Shown here piece after piece: positions 24,501 to 39,500 of a stretch of 64,000 nucleotides of DNA. The position numbers and the translations under genes were made by a program. The stretch spans positions 59,379,915-59,443,914 of the forward strand of contig OX387183.1 of the NCBI GenBank assembly GCA_947561395.2. Reading direction: 5' to 3'. Source of the stretch: Buxus sempervirens. Taxonomy: Eukaryota > Streptophyta > Magnoliopsida > Buxales > Buxaceae. Below the pieces are notes generated by a model. It was given only the letters and a program-made list of their open reading frames with translations. It had not been told where the DNA came from and made no database searches. The stretch's first letter is position 1; each line of letters starts with the position of its first letter.

Positions 24501-27500
24501 ACAGAAGTAGAACTCAAGGGTGCCGCTTCAGCAGCCTGTAAAGCATTTTCCATAACCAAAATTATAGTCATGACAAGGAAAAAAATGGTTGGAGGCCATG
24601 TACAGCATCATGATATCTTAATAGAAAACGATAACGTATGAATTTACATTTTTAATGGTAGTCATTAAAAGCAATACTGTCTTAAAAGTTTAAAAACGAT
24701 CAGCCCCTTTCCAAGAGGAAAAAGGATTCTCAGCAACATTTCATGTGCATCAGATAAACTTATTCATCATGCAATTTCATCAATTGTCCTAAGTTAAGGG
24801 CTTGGCAAGGACAGCTACCAGTCTCTTATTGAAAAGTCAATTTCAATTTACACAGGTAAATGATCATCCAAAAGCATTACTAGGACAGGTCCCAATTAAT
24901 ACAAATCCTAATATCCACTTGAATTTCATGTGACGAAACACACATATCAGTCAGGAAAAAGGAAAAAAGCTTGAGAAGAATTTGACAGAATTATTAAGGC
25001 ATCACAAATCACCTAAGAAATCCTAGAAGTGTACATGGGAATGCTTGGATAATGGGTAGAAGCTAGAAACCAATCTACCAAGGCATTACCATGCTTTGCA
25101 GCAGGAGTAGCGAAAACAAAGCCTGCTCACTCCACCAGTTCCGCCTTTTTGCTCTGACATCTTGGTGCAATGTCATATCCAGAAAAAGGGGTAGAGCATA
25201 CATTCCAAATAGTGGTATTCCTCATACAGAAATGTCTTGCCCTCATTATCCATATCCAAGCATCACCAGATGGAATTAAACAGTAGAACTTAAATGATTG
25301 ATTTATGGAATTAATAACCCCACCTCAGAAGTGCTGGCATTCTGCACTGCATCTTCTGTTGACACTTCTTTTGATTCAGGATCCACAATATCCCATAGAA
25401 AGCCATTTTCATTCCCAATAGAAAGCTTATGGAAATCCCTGTTCACGGCTCCTGAACCAGGTGCAATATATGATACATATTTGTCTGCATCACCAAGCAT
25501 TAAAATATTCAAGTAGCATCAAAATACATAATACAATCCATGAAACTGCATTCAATTAGAAGAAAGATTGGAGGGGTGGTGGTGGTGAATTAGAAGAAAT
25601 GATGATTCACTTGGAAGTTTACAGTATATTTGTCTCTTTTCCTTAAAGCTCAATCATTTACACTTACGAACAGTAGCAACCAAATTTATAGCAATAACAC
25701 TTAATACTATTATTAGGATTTAGGACTATGCTTGTTGTCACATAAGATTGTTATCTGAATGTTCCAACTTCTTGAATATGAATGGGGAACAAATTCTTAC
25801 AGACGTTCTGTGTTGGTTTTATATGGACTAGGGCTTTTCTCCATCAAGCTACCAATTACATATTATTTGTAATTTTGAGATTCAGGTTTATCTGTTCAAG
25901 GAATTCCAAGACATGAGGAAAGTCATATGATTTGCAACCATTCCAATTGCAAGTTCAATCCCATGCCAGCAAATTAACCCTTATCTTTGCTAAATTTCAC
26001 CAAGTGAATTCCTTGGACCATCTAAAATATGATCCCATTTTATTCAGCCAGGACCTGCTAAGTACAAATGAAATAAGCCAAAATAACAACAGACCTTTAT
26101 AAACCGAGTGCAAGAACTACATAACAAGAAACGATAACATATTGTCACATGCACGAATTCTGGCCTTGCATAAATGTGTACCAACATGAATTATGAAGGC
26201 AAAACACAAATCCATTCAACCATTAAATTTAGATAGGTAAGCAATCATAGATGCCACATTGTTCTTAGGTCACTATAAACCTTAACCTCGAGTAAGAAAA
26301 TCTTCCACCATACTCACACTTTGAGACAGATAACACAAATATTACTGATAACTTTGATTGGGTAATATATAGACTGAACTCTGCTTTGTTAGGCAAATAT
26401 CTCTGTAGATATAATACGGACGAAAAATAGCTTACAGCAGGTCACCATAAGTCAGGACAATGGACGGACATAAATACCCAAGCAAATCAGAAGGTAGCCT
26501 GTGGACAACCATTGTAATACTTGATACTTTTTCATTATATATGAGATTTATCATTAGTCCGGTTTCCCAGTTTTGTTTTTGGTTAGACTTGTATCAGGAA
26601 GATTCATCCATCCGGTTTCCTCCCACCTTTTCAAACTTTCAGGTAACAGGAATGCTTTGGTTGCAGACGTTCTCTCATGGACTTTGAGCAGTTTGGCATG
26701 GAACTTGCTTTTAGGTAGGATCTTAGACCGGCCAATATATAGGAGCTTGCAGCCATATTTAAGGCTCCAAGAGATGCCTGTACTGACCAGACATGTCCGG
26801 ATACCAGAATCTCAACCACTGATTCAAGAGGCTCATTTCCAGTCTCTTCCTCTCCACGCCAACAGACCATACAGGGATTGATCAACCTCCTTACCCACAT
26901 TGTCAATTTTGGAAGCCAGAAATTCTACCAAAGATTAAACGCTTTACATAGGCCACCAGGCTCTAAAAAGTAACAACTAAAAAGTTATCACCTTTAATTT
27001 GCTTCATCAGAGGAGGTACATCGCTCTATTTCCTTTTATTTCTCATGTGCATGTAACAAAGCAAGCCAGTTGATAGTATCTGTCATCCTGTAGCCACAGA
27101 ATTTTTGCAGTTCCTTATAGGTAGGGTGGAGATTTCTTCGGGTGATGTCAGACTCCGTTTCGTCTATAATGGACCCCCAGAAGTTTCCTATATTAGGTAA
27201 GTGGGCCAGAATGCGCTATCGAATTGTGTATTTTGCTTCTCAGTGGCCCTTACAAAATTAGAGAGGAATTGTAAGATTTTTTACCCTGATCAGAGACTAT
27301 CATAGCTTCCATGGCTAATTGGGTGTGTTTTAAAGTGGCCTCTGGACTTTTCAGTTGGAGATACCATTAGAAATTGAATTATTTGGGTTTTATATGCTGG
27401 TGCGTGAAGACCCAGAAGCCACAAGATTTTGGGATTCCTGAGCAAAATATTGATAGATGTTCACTACAGAATCCATAAATTTACAGCATTCAGGGACCTT

Positions 27501-30500
27501 GCAAGGTCATGATGGCCATATATTACATGCATTTTAAGGCCCCACTGTGGAAGTATATGCTCTTAAAAGCAAAAACTTGTAGTATTGGCAGGACTTCAGG
27601 ACGCTAGATAACTTGATATCAACATCTGGTTGTAGAGGGAAGATTCATCTATAATTACTACTCCGATAAGAGATCAGTGTGAGTCGTCATGGAGGTTCGT
27701 TCACTTGATGCACATGGCTTGAGAATTGGTTGACAGTTGAGACACACATGTCATCCATGTAATGCGATCAACAAATGTACAAGCAGCAGACGGTCTGGAT
27801 ACAGGAATGAGGAGAGAGTCCTCTTCTCGGGATCACCCACGAAGGACATGCTATGGGGAGAGTTCTAATCAACTATGATTTGGTGTATTCGTTCTTACTT
27901 AATTTCGCACTTTATCTTATATTAATTTTCTTTGTTTATGGTAAGCCACCAGTTGTGTGGATCCTGTGGGCCAACATTCTGCATAATTTGCTCTTTCGTA
28001 CACATCATCATTATTCATCCAAAAACAAAAACAAAATACCTTAAATTCTTTGGATGTTCTAACTTCCAACCCTCAAATCAAATCATGCTTCTTTCAAGAT
28101 AGACCATATAAATCATGAATCTCAGAAAGTACTTGAATTTCATATAATATTGTACCATGATAGTATTCAAGTCATAATTTTGATATACGACAAAGAACAG
28201 GCTACAGAGAGGGATCTAATTGACTATGTGATGCAGAAAAGATCACTCAAATCAACAAGGATCCAATCCAACCAGAGGTGAAGATGAAAAGAAACAACCA
28301 AGAGCAATATAAAATAAATGCACTTGTCATTGCAGCTAGGAATACGAATATATTTCTTCAAAGTTAAACTAATATATTCTCCCCCTTGATTACAAAATCT
28401 AAAAACTTATTATACATCTTGTCAAACCTAATAATAATAGATCCCAGCTCTTAAACCTTATAATATTAACCCAATATTAGAACTTAAAGAAAATGACAGA
28501 AATATCCACAAAAAATAAAATAAAAATACACTTGGAACAATAATCCTACAGTAGCATGAACAGGAATCACTACAGTAATGATGCTCCTGCATCACTATGA
28601 CTTGGTATATTCATTTTTATTTAATTTCACACTATAATCTTTTTTTCAAATAATACAGTAAGCCACCAGCTACGTGGGGCCTAAGAGCTAACACACTATA
28701 TAATGTTGTCTCTCTTTATACGTTTCATCATTATTCTTCCAAAAAAATAAAATTATTTTGAGAAAATAATGGAAATTCTTCGACTTCTCCTACCCTAAAA
28801 CCAAATCATGCTTCTCTCAAGATAAGACCACAAAAACCATGAATCTCAGAAAGTACTTGACTTGTACATAATTATTGTACCAGGATAGTATTCAAGTTCT
28901 AATTTTGATCTATTATTTTTTAGTATTTTAGAGAAACTTATCATGTATTTACAACTACGCCAACAACCTATTTACCTCTGCGTATGCATGTATGCAAACA
29001 CCGAAAGTGAATCGTGTTCATGACAATTAAACTCGTCTATGGTCCAAAAATGTCAAAGTCAAATATGATTAAGACATAAATAAATAAATGAGCACAAACA
29101 CAGAAAAGATATATAGAGAAAGAAACTCTATGTGAAGGAAAATCAGAGATGGATAACCCTGCCTGCCTAGAACAACTTCTTAGCAAGATGAATCGAACGT
29201 TTAAGACTTACCAGCTAAGTTGTGAAGGGCATTCTCAGCAGCTTGTTGTTGAGCATCCTTCTTCGTTTTACTCATTCCAACACCAATCTTTTCACCAGAG
29301 AACAAAACCTAAATCAACGAATCAAATTAAGAAGCTCATTGGAAATTTGGAATCAGAAATAATTAGATGTAATGTTTTAAATTTTCATAAGTATGAAGTA
29401 GAGCAAAACAGAGAATAGAAATTCACAAGGAGCTTGAACCTCGGCACATATTAGAGAAGATAACACAAATTACTAAGTTCTTATAACACATATTGAGCAA
29501 CGAAATTAGCTTTATGGATATTTCTGAGCTGCAGACAATGTATTGAAGGAACAAAAAAGATGATAGAGAGGTAGTGAACCGAGTCCCTTACATAAAGATT
29601 TGCTATGAATACACATTATTTGACAGTGATACTGCCATAAAATCAGATCCTCCAATAGTGTTAGGAAGAGTGAATCATTTCACCATTGATTTTAACAAAC
29701 CTCCACAGGCTCTAGCTTCATGCAACAGCGAAAATTTAGAGATCCAATGCCAAAAATGACTTTTGCTCTACAGTATCATCAATTTCTCCGAATTTTTCTT
29801 ATGAGCACTTTATTTTTAATTGATGTGTGCATGTAAGTGTACGTGCGTACATAAAGTAAGGTGTTTTACATGAACTACAGCATGGATTTATGTCGAGGGA
29901 AAACACCAGAAAATATATATCATATTTCAATGTAAATAAGAAAAATATAAAACTGGGCAAAAGAGACACAGGATATTGTGAGTTAATAATCAAATATCAT
30001 TAATCTCTAGTATAGACCACTTCATATGCAACAAAGGCTCAAAATATTCTAAAGAAACCCTTCTTATATTCAATATATTTATAAAGCTTAAATTTAAAAG
30101 CAAAAGCTTTGTCTCAATTTTATGAAGATAATCACAGTTTCACTTATTCTGTAAGGGTCAAACCTTCAAACTTCAAACTCTCTGGTAGGCACTAAATGTG
30201 GCCTACACCTCATGTACGTCTCACACTTCAAAGCGTGAACATCATAGGATAAAAGCCATAAATAACATCACAAGAATGGATATAAGATGTAAGCATCACA
30301 ATGAAGCCTTGAAGCACTTCTCTTGAGCCTCACAGTTTAGGCCTCCGCCTCACATGCTTACAGAAAACTATTTGAGCATCCTTTATAATATATCAGGAAC
30401 AAAAAATCAACCTTTACTTTGATTGTTTTGTATTATGAAGTAGCTCCATCAGACCATACTGATGCCTCTTTCACCTATATTTAGCAAGGATAGTAACTGG

Positions 30501-33500
30501 TCTTATGGTGGAAGTAAAAACGCATGATACTCAGAAGGAATTTAGCTTAGAGTTCAAGGAACCAAGGATACTAGAAACTAGAAAGTAATGATTCATAATT
30601 CATAGAGCTTCATAAATCATCATCACATCAGCAACAACAACAAAATTCACTATCCCAACTGGTTGAAATTGTCAACACATATCATCCCCCACCAACCTAA
30701 TCTACATAATCATTATCTTCAATCAGATTATGTCTTCACGTCATTTCTAATCAACATTATCCATATCCTATTTTCTAAAATAAAATATAACATGCAGTAT
30801 TCACCCTTCCTAACTTGCATCATTTCATACCTCCCATAAGTGCCTCCCTAGTTCTCCATTTCTTGCATGACCAAACCATTTAAACTTACTTTCCTTTATA
30901 TTACCTCCTACTGAGGTGAGGTTAATTTGAAACTTGGGACTCAATTAGGTATGTTCATTCCCTACATTATTTTTTCCAATCTTTCCGCACATCTGTCTCC
31001 ACATCCTCATCTCCACTACACTCACCCGATGTTGAATTTTGCAACTGCCTAAACTCTGTAAAAGTCTCCATTTATATTGTCCAGATACAACATTCTCTAC
31101 AATATCCGTCTCTTTATAGATAATTGCTCCTAGAAGAAAAAAGTGACTACTTTGGAATCTGCCAATTCTCAATTATTACCGTTGCTTCTATTTATCCTTT
31201 ACTAAAGTTGTATTCCGTATGTTTATGTCTTAACTTATTACAAGACCTTTTGACACATGCTTGTTACTTCTTTCTTTGAAAAACATACTCAAATAATTTT
31301 CTGGGTATTCTATTGTACATTTTTTCCTATATTTGAAAGCCATATCAAAGTCTTTACTCTTCTTTGTTCATCTCTAGGAGTTTATTTTTCTCTTTCTAAG
31401 TCCCACCATTTTATTTTTGGGCCATTTTAAAATGTTGTTATCTTTCCTACACTAATGCAAACATATAGCACGATGGAGAGCACGATGGAGAGACAAGATT
31501 CGTGTCGTCGACATGGATGGCATCTATAAAACAAGACTTGAAAAAACGTAGATTAACTGAAGATCTGATTTTTGATAGAGCACGATGGAGAGACAAGATT
31601 CGTGTCGTCGACCCCACTTTCGTGAGAACTAGCTTATGATGATGATGATATGATCATTTAAACCCCAATCTATTAATATCTTCTTCTCATTGAGAATTTC
31701 TTCAATCAATCCATCTACTTTTTACAAAACAAACTTTTAATTACTTGTCCCGATCATACTATACTGTGCATTGCACTTAGAAAACTCCTACCAAAACTGA
31801 CTAAAGTACTGATAACCATTCATCAATTCTTTGATAGTTGACAGTTGACACCTATAATATTATCTTTTCCTCATGCTTTTATCTAATATTACTGCTACAA
31901 CGTCTTTAGTATATTTATAGGACACTACACACATCAACCTCTTTAGACTCATGACTCTCATTCCATCTTCATTAAATACATTCTACTTATATTTCTCAAA
32001 ATCACATGTACCAACTTCAATGTATTCTTTGCCAAATGTTTTATATTTCTCATAACCAAGCAGAATCAGCTTCTTCAGTCACACCTGTCCAGTCCAATAA
32101 CAGAATGTTGCCTACTGCCTCTACAAGATGGGCACCATTGCAATGCGCAATCCCTAGCAACATCCTATCAAGTCCTTACTTTCTGTCACTAGAAGTGGGT
32201 ATCACTGCAGCGCGTCATGCCTGGAGAATACATGACAACATCCTTTACCAGACCCAAGGCCATCAATTCACAACAGATTCAGAGATGTAAAACAAGATCG
32301 GCAGATTACACATAAATATTCACAGAAAGCAATTTACACATACATATTCATGGAACTTGACTATAAACATGTCTCACTAACCTCAACACAAAACTGAAGA
32401 TCCTTGCTGGTGCTCACAACAGATCTAAACTCAACCTAAAAAGCATAAAATGACATCGTGAACCAAAAAGCAAGAGAGAGAGAAAAAATGTTGAGCCCAA
32501 AACTTAATGTTATACCTTAGAATGGCACTTTCTTCCAATTTCATGCAATACTCTAATGGATATAGAGGGTGGCAGCAAGCCTAATTTTCCAGCTTCAGCT
32601 TGATGCTCTCTGTTACTAATAGGCGCTCGAGCAAGAGATGCCCCATCCTTTTCTGCAAGATATTTCATTAGGGCATTAACAAAACACACCATCCACCAAA
32701 ACAGCACAGCACTTTACATATTAACATATTCAATCAAATTATTTTCATTTGCACTCTATATATCACATTATAAGACATGGTTTTTGTCTGCAATGCATCA
32801 TTTATACAAGAATATATTAACACAGAAACGTTAAACCATTGCTGTAATTTACCATCAACTCATCCCTCACCTTAAGCCTTCATGCCCTTATAAAACCAAA
32901 ATTATAATCCATTTCCAAGCACTCACCCAGGAAGATATGTGTGGATACTGCTTCTTAATTCTAAATCACAAATCTAATACATGTAATGCTACTCCATAGC
33001 ACCACACCCTATCAACTATGCACAATAATTTTCTAAAGCAAATTATTCAATAACCTCAAACTTCTCACACCAAATCTTCATTACATTCTCCCGAAACTAA
33101 ATTATTCACTGCATACATTTTACCAAATTCCAATTGACTAGCACTCACCACTTCTCTGCACCTCTACTACTACTTTATTCAAAGATGACCAGAAAAAGGT
33201 TATGTCACACTGTTATCAAAACAGCTCCTGTAGATGCCAGGACGACTAGGCTAGATATGAGTAGAGGAAAAAGGGGGAATACTTAACCCAAAAAAAGTAT
33301 AGAAAATGATAAGGAATAAATAAGAATGAGATGAAAGCACCAATTATCCAACCCCTCGGAACTATCTCTCTCACGCTACACTTTATCAACCCCATCCCCC
33401 TGTATCCCTGCCCCTTTCTCAATCTCTCATTTTTTTTCTCCTTTTACACCTGTTTTCTCTCTACTCTAATTCTCACCCCTTCTTAGCAGTTTGTTCTACT

Positions 33501-36500
33501 TTCCCCCTTTGCTCCTTATTTGCCTCTTTCCCACCCTCATTATCTCTCTCTCTCTCTCTAGAAGCCCTCCCTCCCTCTCTCTCCCTCAAACACTCTAGTC
33601 TCTCCTCATTTTGAAAATCTCAATCTAATCTTCATAACCACCAACCATCAACCCTATCAAGCAAATTCAAGGAAAGAAAATGGGAGGCATTACCTTCTAG
33701 CATTATATTCTCTCGAATTCTCTCTTATTTTGATGTAGGCATATTCTTATTCCTTTTTCTTTGAAAACTCATAGCTAATTATTTCATGTTCGTTTAATTA
33801 ATTCTTAATGATATTCTCATTACTTATTTGATACATAAATATAGAAGATATGTGGTGATGATTTCTAAACCCATATGAAAGTCTCGCATCCTTGCAAGCA
33901 ACTATTTTGCTCAACAAGTGATTGTCTAAGTGCTTCACAAGGTGTTTGACAATGTGTAAAAAATTGGGAGCAAAGAAACCAGCCATTTAGTTGAAACCAA
34001 ACAGTAAGATAACACTATCCAAGAGGACAATTTCACCTTTATCTACCAAAAATGGATCTCCATTTACAACCAGCCCAAACTACATCCATTTCCAGTCTAA
34101 CATGCATCACTAACATAATTGGTCAAAAGAAGTGTAATTATAACCCTATTCATTTTGAATGTAGTGGAAATCTCCTCTATTGTAAACATAAGCACAATCT
34201 CGAACCACGTAAAAATCTGTGTGAAAATTCTTTGATCTTGCTTTTTCTTTCACATTGTCATTGCAAACAGATAAAAAATCAACATCAGACAACTTCTCAT
34301 ATCGCAAGAGGCAAGTTTCGTGCAAAAACGGAGCACAATAAAGTAGATTAATAAAAAAGTAGATATCAAAGCCCCTGGTAGGATTCCATTTGAATTAGTC
34401 TGTGGTGAAAGTTATACGATTTATCATATAGCCTAAGTGATAGAGTCAATATGTCATGTCCTACAGGTTCAGAGAAAAGGGCAAACTTTTTGTTTTCCAT
34501 TTTATGTAACAATAAGAATAAGGAAGAAGGGCCTATACGCAGCATATAATATGGAGTCACCTTTCCTTCGTCTTTATTTTCTCAATAACTCTTTCACCTC
34601 GAAATTCTGATGACTTTAAAGAGTTAAAAAGATATATAAATTATGTACAAAACTTGTCTTTCGAAGATTGACAAAAATGAAATCCTCAAATAATAAGTCA
34701 TGCAACAAATATTTATTTTAGAACATCAAACAAAATGTTTCCACTGTCTAGAACCTACGTTGTGAATCAAGGTGTTTTGCTTCTTCAAAACATGAGGATT
34801 GAGCCTAATGAACACACAATGTACATTGTGAATGAGTTTGTATCCATATGGTAAATATTATCATTATTTACACGAGAATACTAAAAAGGAAAAAAGAAAA
34901 ATAGGAATAATCAGAATTTCATCATATAGAAATTAAGAAGAGTTAATTTTCTAACTACAAACACAGCCACGTACTACTGCCACTATGGCGTCTCCACTCT
35001 TTAAGAACAGGTAGACATGTATTCCACAACCATCAATGCCAAACTGTGCTAGGACCCCCTACTGAAGGGCATATAAGTTACACAGGATCAGAGGTTTCCG
35101 ATCAAACGGAAGCACGTAAAATTCAAAGGCTAAAAACAATAAATAAAGTTTCAGAAAAGACATATGGAAGGCTAGCAGCAATTTTTATCAAAGATTTACC
35201 TTTGTTTTCACATACAATCTGAACAAAAGAAGCTCAACATGGGTTCAATTTTGAGATTTTGAAATTCTTACCTTAATGCATGAGAGGCCTTAAACACAAG
35301 CAGGCCTCAAGGAAATAAAGTGTCATATGAGCCTCATGTTTAAGCATTATGGGGCCTGAGCCTTAACAATTAAACCTCAAGGCAATTTTTTTGCTTAAGC
35401 TCACGTGATTTTTAAAGCATTGCATCAAACAGATATAAAGGTACCTGAGAGCAAAGACTGATTTGACTGTAAATGATTTTGCTTTTGCCGTTCATGTCCA
35501 AGATGTGCCTGCATATAAGTATTATTTAACTGGCTGGACTTTTCTTAAGGCTCATACGAGTACCTGTAATAAAATGTCAAAACTAGCAAGTGAATCCCAA
35601 TGGATATTTAAACGCAGAAGGTACAGAACAAACCTCTTCATTTTTCACTTGAGATACTTGAAAGGGTAATCCAGGGAGAACAGAATTCTCTGTGTTTTTA
35701 CAAAGTTGATTGTTAAGAACTCGTAGCTTATTGGATTGTAATAGATCAGGTTCTATAGCCGACCCTGCTGCTTGGCTATTATGCTGTTCCTTACTGATAT
35801 CTTCTTCAACCAACCATCCTCCACGTGGCTGCATTGAAGGTCCTGGCATTTGTGCAGTGTGTCTGGCTAACAAAGAATTATCACCTAAGTCTTGGTCGCG
35901 CGTGTCTTGACCATGCTGCAGGATAAGGAGTCTTCTCCTTGTGTCAGGATCTAATTCAGAGTTGACCTCCCGTCTGGCAAAAGCTCCAGGATTACTTATG
36001 ATAAATGGAGTGGAACCCATGATACTCTTTTCATCCTGTAAAATGAAGAAACATGAAATATTCAAAGATTTCTCATCATATTCAGAAATATAATTGCTAG
36101 AATAGTTAATAAAAATCAAGCTAATGTTTTTTTCCAAGGGAGAAAAATTAAGAAACTTCAACAAGGGGAAAAAATAAAAGGAACATGAAGATTACCAGAC
36201 GATTCAATCTATGTTCAATCTCAGAACCATTCATGCCCTCAGAAATGGGAATATCTCTATTACCATTCGGTACAAAACCAGCATCCTAAAAATTTTGTGA
36301 AAATGAGATAATAACTTGGGAACTCTAATGCCAATAGTTCTAATCATCATAAAAAATATAGCTTCAGAGCAATTACCTCAGACATTAGGTAGTTGCTAAC
36401 ATCAGGTGCAGAAGGTAAATTTACAACCTCATCTTCATAAGAGACTTCAGATATTCTTCGTAATAAATTCTCATCAAATTCTCTGCTTAACATAACAGTA

Positions 36501-39500
36501 TATACAAACATCACATGATACACAAAAATGTGGCAGTAAAAGGAAGAAAAACAAGGATAAGCCAAGTCTTTTCTTTCTACACATCAATTACAACAATTTA
36601 TCCGCTACTCACTTGAAGAAACCACCTCGGACATTGCAAGCAACATTCCTTGCAACGCATAAGACTGGAACAGCATTTGCTGTCTGTCCAATAAATAAAG
36701 AAAGTATATTAGTCTCAGCTTATCATAACTAGTGTCCATAAAGTGTAAAAGGACCAGACAATTATACTGCTCAGGTTATTAACCACCCATCAAAAAACAA
36801 GTATTTAAAACCCTTGACCAACAGCACAGAAAAATTGGCATTACATAAACAAACTCAAAGAATCAATCACCACGGGTAGAGAAAAAAATTTGGCCTTTCC
36901 AATGGACATTCAGCAGCCAGGTCCATGGCAATAACTAACTATCCAAGCCCTTTTTTCTCCAAAACACATGCCAGCATTTGGGCCAGATTTTCTTCCATAG
37001 AACACTAAAATGCCAAAAATAGACCTATCACATTAATGATTGATTTACATGTCTTCAATGAAATTTGGTAGAGACAACTGGGCTAGAGTTCAAGAAAAAA
37101 TTTGATATTCAAGCTCTTCATTTAGCAGTTTCCTTTGTTTTGTCCATTTCCATGAATCACCAGCTAAAAATCCAGACGGAATATGAAAGGACATATCATT
37201 TAGCTCACTCCTTTCCTTTCTGTTGGCGGTGTTTGGGTTGGGAAGTGTGTGTGGGTGTGGGTGGTGGCGGTTGGTTCAGTCATAACCTTTCTTGTTAATG
37301 TAACCAAGCTTTCTGTCTCCCTTCCATATTGATCTTCTGATATTTTTATTCACAATGTCAGCTTCAACAGGCCACACAAATGGTTGTTGGAACTCTGTCC
37401 AGGAACCACTCCCCTTTATAGGTCAAACAAACAGTTAACCACTAAAAAAGACGTTTTCTTTTGAAGAATTATAGGATAACAGGTACCTCAGCCTGAGGAG
37501 CATAATAAGGAGTAAATGCAGGTACAACATGAACTCGAGATTGGTCCTTATCTTCCCACACTTTCAAACGGTCATCGATCACCATTGCCATCTTTGGGTG
37601 GCAAAACCCATCTTGGAATACATGTAGCAAAGACTTCCTGGAACCTGTCAAGTTCAACATAAGCCAAAAAGAAGATGAGCGCTATCAACAATGAAGGATG
37701 TGACTGTTTGGGAAAAGCCACCACCATGAATTATAACTTCCAGCTTCAACAGAGTTCAATAATCAAAGTCATATGACAAGTTGACAACTAATATCATGTG
37801 AGAATAACTATATCCAAATGTTCATTCAATGATTTTGCGAATGTGTATAACTACATCCAAATGTTCATTCAGTGTTCTAAATTTTGACAACCTGCTACCG
37901 AAATTTCACCATTTCACCTGAAGTGGCACAAAAAATGGGGGAAAATATATAACAACTATTTTTCACCATGCCAATGGCATTTCGGGGACATGGTCTAAAT
38001 TTCACGTCACTTGGCTCATGCAAAACTTAAAATTATTTACCCCTTCAAACAGTCATTGTTACCCACTCATTCCAATCAATCAAGTGTATGTCTAAATTAA
38101 AGAAATACTTAACGCTTTGATGCAAGGATGTATGTCTAAATTAATTGCCTTAAATTCATCAAAAAAAAATTTAATTGCCTTAAGGTGCCTCCTGAGGTAA
38201 ACAAATTGATGAAGGATCATTCAGTATCATTAGCAAGTTTTCGAGTGGAGAAAAGGGATGAGGTGAAGAAATACTAGCAAATCCACACATCTGGCTGCCA
38301 ATCCAAAGGATTTTGATCATTCAATTGCCTGCCATCCTTGTTTGTTATATCAATTCAGGCAAGGTCAATTAGCAGGTTGGATGCTGTGCCAAAACACAGG
38401 CCAAGTTTAAGAGAATAGGATGGGTCTTCAAGGGCAAGGATTTCATGGGCTAAACATCAAGGACAGGAACTTCTGGTGCTGGGATGACAAAGGCTGGGCC
38501 TTCCAAATGAGCACAGGATTTGAGGATGCCAAATCCATCCACATCCTTCTATTGTCATATGCAAAGATTCAAAGCAGAAGAGACTTAATGATTTGTGGAA
38601 TGGAAGGAATGCAAGGGAAATGATGAGGAAAATTCATTTCAAATTCCATCACATTCAAACATATTTCAACCAATGTAGCAACCTCATCTTCCAACAAGAA
38701 CATAATAGAAGTCATTCAGGAGGCCAAGGAACACAGCCCACAACCCTATTAAATAATAATATATCTAGATTAGGAGAATCAAAAGATGAGATAATAAATT
38801 GAAAGCTTGAGGCTTGAGCTTGAAGATATGATTATGTGTGTGATGGTTAGACAAGAACCAAAACACTATCTAATATCAATTTCACATTAACTAAACGCCA
38901 AGCCAAATTTATGAAGTCAGTAGATGCGTTTGAGGAGAATAAGGGTGTGAATTATATTATGCACTTAAGGATATCTTAAAACAAGTCAGGTGGAGTAATG
39001 TTGTGAAGATCATCACAAACAATAAGAGTGCTTATATGAAATTCAGGTGGATTATCTAGCATAAAGATGGCCTCTAATGGACTCTATCCTCCAAGCAGTG
39101 TGTTGACTTGACACATTAGAGCCCATTGCACGTGGGCAAACTTTCCTCAATGTTATTGGATACTAAGACTCTGGCCACCTTCATCCACCCCTACGTGCTA
39201 GTGAAGATAAGGGAGACATGATGGTGATATGAACTAAGCATAACATGTTTCGCCACCAACTACATAGCCTTGTATCAGAATAAAGAAAACCTAAATGAGT
39301 CCTATAAATTCCCCAATCACAACATAAGTAGAAAGCAAGTGAGAAAAATAAAAGTCTGGCTTTCAATAGTTACAATGAATTGAATTATTAATATGAATGA
39401 GATGTTTCTTTGAGATTGTTAGTCCCTAGTACGGGTCAAAATTCTCTGAAAAGAGCAAGGTACTTGCCTGATTTTACGCATACAATGCGAGTTAGGAGTT

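Noticed and set aside
35583-36164. Separate 193-codon gene on the minus strand
   Set aside because: It is exon 8 of the CPL2-like gene (36035-35634) read into its flanking introns.
39436-39467. Reading CPL2 exon 3 through to the stop at 39436
   Set aside because: The following residues (KYLALFREF) do not match the family, whereas the GC donor restores phase and family sequence in exon 4.
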